Assembly: GCA_003640385.1 (NCBI GenBank)
Contig: RCAB01000946.1
Location: forward strand, 1-11,598
Reading direction: 5' to 3'
DNA: 11,598 nt
Source: Setaria digitata
Taxonomy: Eukaryota; Nematoda; Chromadorea; Rhabditida; Setariidae
Part shown: positions 9,901 to 11,598 of the stretch, piece after piece
Layout: every line of letters begins with the position of its first letter
How positions within the stretch are numbered: position 1 is the stretch's first letter
Notes under the pieces: model-generated
Database searches by the model: none
What the model saw: only the letters and a program-made list of their open reading frames with translations
Told to the model about the DNA's origin: nothing
Translations under genes and position numbers: made by a program

Positions 9901-10649
9901 CTTATTCAGCATTAGGTATTCCTGGAAATGACCAATTGAAAATATGAAATAAGAGAGAAATATTTGAATTATATCCTTTCCAAAGTATATGGCATTTTTT
10001 AAGACACACATAAATGTAAAGAATATTTTCTACTTTTCTACTCTTAAGTGACTAATAAATATGAATAGACAGTAGAAGTTTAGAATACTAAACTTTGAAT
10101 ACTAAATTTTCAAATAAAATGAAACGAAAAACACTCAGTAAACATGACTTAGGATGAAAAATACACTTCCTGATGTGCAAAATCTTTCTAAAGAATACTT
10201 TAAATTTCGAACAGAAAGAGTCATTATGTGATTCCATCCGGCTAAGTTTTAAATTACAACAACCAAAGACATCAATTTGAAAAGTTAATAGCCGAAAAGG
10301 CATTAAAATATCGAAAAAAAATTTGTTGGAAAATCACAAAAAAAGAGCGTAGAACAAGGAAGGAAAACTGCTTAGCAATTTCTGGAGCAGGAATTCATTT
10401 ATACTTAAATTTTAAGCATTAATTAGGATAAAAATTGAAACGAATTATACAAATGGAACCAACTATGGATGAATTATTTTTGATCTAAATAGCATTTGAA
10501 GGAACACTTACAGAAAAGTTAATCCAGCTACCTGCAGTAATATTAGCTGCTATTTCACATTTGAACTGATAAATTTTCGTTTTTCTCAATATTTTAATTC
10601 GACTATTCGTTGCTTCCAAAACAATACCCAAATAGTATTTACCATACAT
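6939..10649 (-). CDS. unrecognised two-repeat protein, ten exons, 414 aa
   Basis: I do not recognise the family. Exons are 10649-10512, 9750-9643, 9535-9446, 9210-9040, 8552-8496, 8321-8221, 7968-7837, 7702-7618, 7438-7214 and 7076-6939. Frames join without a stop into 414 residues. The start MYGKYYLGIVLEA is preceded by an in-frame TAA at 10658-10656. Most donors are GTAAGT, GTATCA, GTTAGT or GTAATT, and acceptors are TTTCAG, TTTAG, TGCAG or TATAG. The protein contains two diverged copies of one domain. Copy 1 (about 4-222) has LGIV at 7-10, TAGSWINF at 38-45, LPTKIV at 63-68, YVW at 105-107, GSEM at 173-176 and LVLW at 205-208. Copy 2 (about 223-414) has TGIV at 240-243, AVGAWFDF at 254-261, IPTKVV at 284-289, WIW at 310-312, GEM at 373-375 and LVIL at 411-414. 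No signal peptide or membrane helix is evident. Beta-strand-like spacing hints at small barrel folds (OB or Tudor-like), but that is a guess. The weakest joints are the exon 6 donor (AG|GTTTCT) and the last intron. If the last intron is retained, the protein ends in VSL at 7202, giving 372 residues. Confidence 0.75.
8553..9039 (-). other. intron 4 of the two-repeat gene
   Basis: A 487-base AT-rich intron that starts GTTAGT and ends TTTTTTTCAG. No coding or repeat structure of note was seen in it. The other introns of this gene are 107-252 bases, apart from the first (761). Confidence 0.65.
9751..10511 (-). other. intron 1 of the two-repeat gene
   Basis: A 761-base AT-rich intron with a GTAAGT donor and a TTTTTCAG acceptor, the longest in the gene. 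The open frame at 10088-10303 inside it has no coding character. A short tandem duplication lies at 10083-10110. Confidence 0.7.
10083..10110. repeat. 14-bp tandem duplication
   Basis: GAATACTAAACTTT (10083-10096) is followed directly by GAATACTAAATTTT (10097-10110), with one mismatch. It looks like a simple slippage duplication inside an intron. Confidence 0.85.
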
Positions 10650-11003
10650 TTGCCTTTAATTTAACACTTCAAATTAATCAATCGACTTTTGAAAAAAATT
10701 AAAATTTTCGTGATAATTGAAGCATTCAATTACGACATTACTACTATACAGTAGCACTATAATGATCGTAAATTTATAGCATGGGTTGAGTTAGTAAATC
10801 AATAATTTATTCAACAAATATAAACAAATAAATTAGCACAACTCGCTTACTGAAACAAATCAAAACGTAACGGAAGCTATAAGCAGCATTCGGAAAGAAA
10901 AATAAACGTTTGTATAAATAACAAACAAACAGTTCATGAATATTTAAAAAAATTCCACCACTCCGGTAGAAAGAAACACACACACAAACAACCAACGTCA
11001 AAG

Positions 11004-11019
11004 GGACTGTTTTCAGTCC
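11004..11019. repeat. short hairpin GGACTG-TTTT-CAGTCC
   Basis: Perfect six-base arms (11004-11009 and 11014-11019) flank a four-T loop. With one bulged G the pairing can extend through AAA/TTT. It lies directly before the 15-bp tandem repeat. Its function is unknown and it could be chance. Confidence 0.5.
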
Positions 11020-11020
11020 T

Positions 11021-11050
11021 TTAATTAATGGGATGTTAATTAACGGGATG
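11021..11050. repeat. 15-bp tandem duplication
   Basis: TTAATTAATGGGATG (11021-11035) is followed directly by TTAATTAACGGGATG (11036-11050), differing at one base. Each unit carries the palindrome TTAATTAA. Confidence 0.9.
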
Positions 11051-11222
11051 AGAAGCAACACTCCGTGAACATTCATTCATTTCTTCATTAAGCAAAAGAG
11101 AAAAGAATTTTAAATCAACAGCAAAATTAAATGTTAATTTGGAAGGGAAAGCGAAAAAGGAACACGAAAACGGGAAGAATCCTTTGGCAATCACTGCAAT
11201 TAATTTTGTTTTAAGACTTCAA

Positions 11223-11356
11223 GTAGCCAATTAAGAANTTAAGAAAGCCAATTAAGAAATTTCCTACCTAACTCAAACCGAAGTGCAACAAAAACGGCAN
11301 GTAGCCAATTAAGAAATTTCCTACCTAACTCAAACCGAAGTGCAACAAAAACGGCA
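11223..11356. repeat. duplicated 54-base segment around two Ns, likely assembly scar
   Basis: The 54 bases at 11246-11299 recur without change at 11303-11356, separated only by N (11300) and GT. A further 15-base start of the same segment (GTAGCCAATTAAGAA) stands at 11223-11237, just before another N (11238). Identical sequence broken exactly at single Ns is typical of overlapping contig ends or long-read correction joined without merging. A true tandem repeat is possible. Confidence 0.8.
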
Positions 11357-11410
11357 AACTGCACGCCAACAAACCCGTCACAGAACGAATAACGCGCTGT
11401 AAATCATCTG

Positions 11411-11520
11411 TCTCTATGCATCCGTGCATATGCACATGTGCATCTCTACGTGCGTGCATTGTGCATCTGTGCATATATGCATCTGTACATGTGTGTGCAA
11501 ATGTGCGTCTGTGCATCTGG
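11411..11520. repeat. degenerate TGCAT/TGTGCATC microsatellite
   Basis: About 110 bases are built from diverged TGCATCTG, TGCATATG and TGTGCATC units. They are mostly alternating purine and pyrimidine, so Z-DNA-prone in principle. The minus-strand open frame across it (11325-11516) reads a His/Met/Arg/Thr-rich string that simply reflects the repeat and is not a gene. Confidence 0.8.
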
Positions 11521-11598
11521 TTAATCTGTACATCGATGAAAACACAAGGGAAGATTCTTACAGTGAATCACTTGCATTGATGAAGACAGAAGGGAAGA

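Larger units (their letters stand above)
10650..11220. other. region upstream of the two-repeat gene
   Basis: This region should hold the promoter of the minus-strand gene that starts at 10649, but no TATA box or recognised factor site stands out. Acceptor-like AGs before the ATG (for example in TTTTTTTCAAAAG and TTAAAG) leave open whether the mRNA is trans-spliced. The open frame at 10807-11076 reads through AT-rich, low-complexity sequence and is not credible as a gene. Confidence 0.5.

Noticed and set aside
3880..10649. Operon linking the two-repeat gene and rpl-10a.
   Set aside because: They share a strand, but about 1.3 kb separates stop from start, far above the usual nematode operon spacing, and other elements lie between.
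10807..11076. 89-codon minus-strand open frame upstream of the two-repeat gene.
   Set aside because: The translation is a Phe/Leu/Val-rich string over AT-rich DNA, includes the hairpin and the 15-bp tandem repeat, and resembles no protein I know.

Overview
The window is eukaryotic, AT-rich and intron-rich. It most likely comes from a nematode, perhaps a spirurid/filarial-type one. The reasons are a recognisable nematode-like RPL-10A, short exons separated by introns of about 100-800 bases, short pyrimidine-rich acceptors ending in TTTAG/TTCAG/TGCAG, long A and T homopolymers, and start codons lying just after acceptor-like AGs, as expected for spliced-leader trans-splicing. The clade assignment is inference. 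Every gene I can support is on the minus strand and was reconstructed exon by exon.

Layout from left to right: positions 1-156 are a 23-base minisatellite ending at an N. Positions about 160-3280 are AT-rich, homopolymer-rich DNA with no convincing gene. At 3339-3698 lie two exon-like blocks that resemble the N-terminal helical domain of glutaminase, with an upstream in-frame stop; they look like a gene relic. At 3880-5610 is a complete four-exon gene for 60S ribosomal protein L10a (uL1, 216 aa). At 5924-6058 is a small membrane-type ORF (44 codons) just after an acceptor-like site. At 6599-6657 is a perfect 23-bp inverted repeat in intergenic DNA. At 6939-10649 is a ten-exon gene for a 414-residue protein that I do not recognise. 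It consists of two diverged tandem copies of a domain of about 200 residues, with several introns at matching places in both copies. The rest, 10650-11598, is upstream intergenic DNA with short tandem repeats, an assembly scar around two Ns, and a TGCAT-rich microsatellite.

The two main genes are 1.3 kb apart with other elements between them, so nothing shows an operon. RPL-10A is a housekeeping translation protein. The duplicated-domain protein is the least explained element of the window and the best candidate for something undescribed. Splice sites were chosen by eye from frame, consensus and repeat alignment. They are not supported by transcripts.
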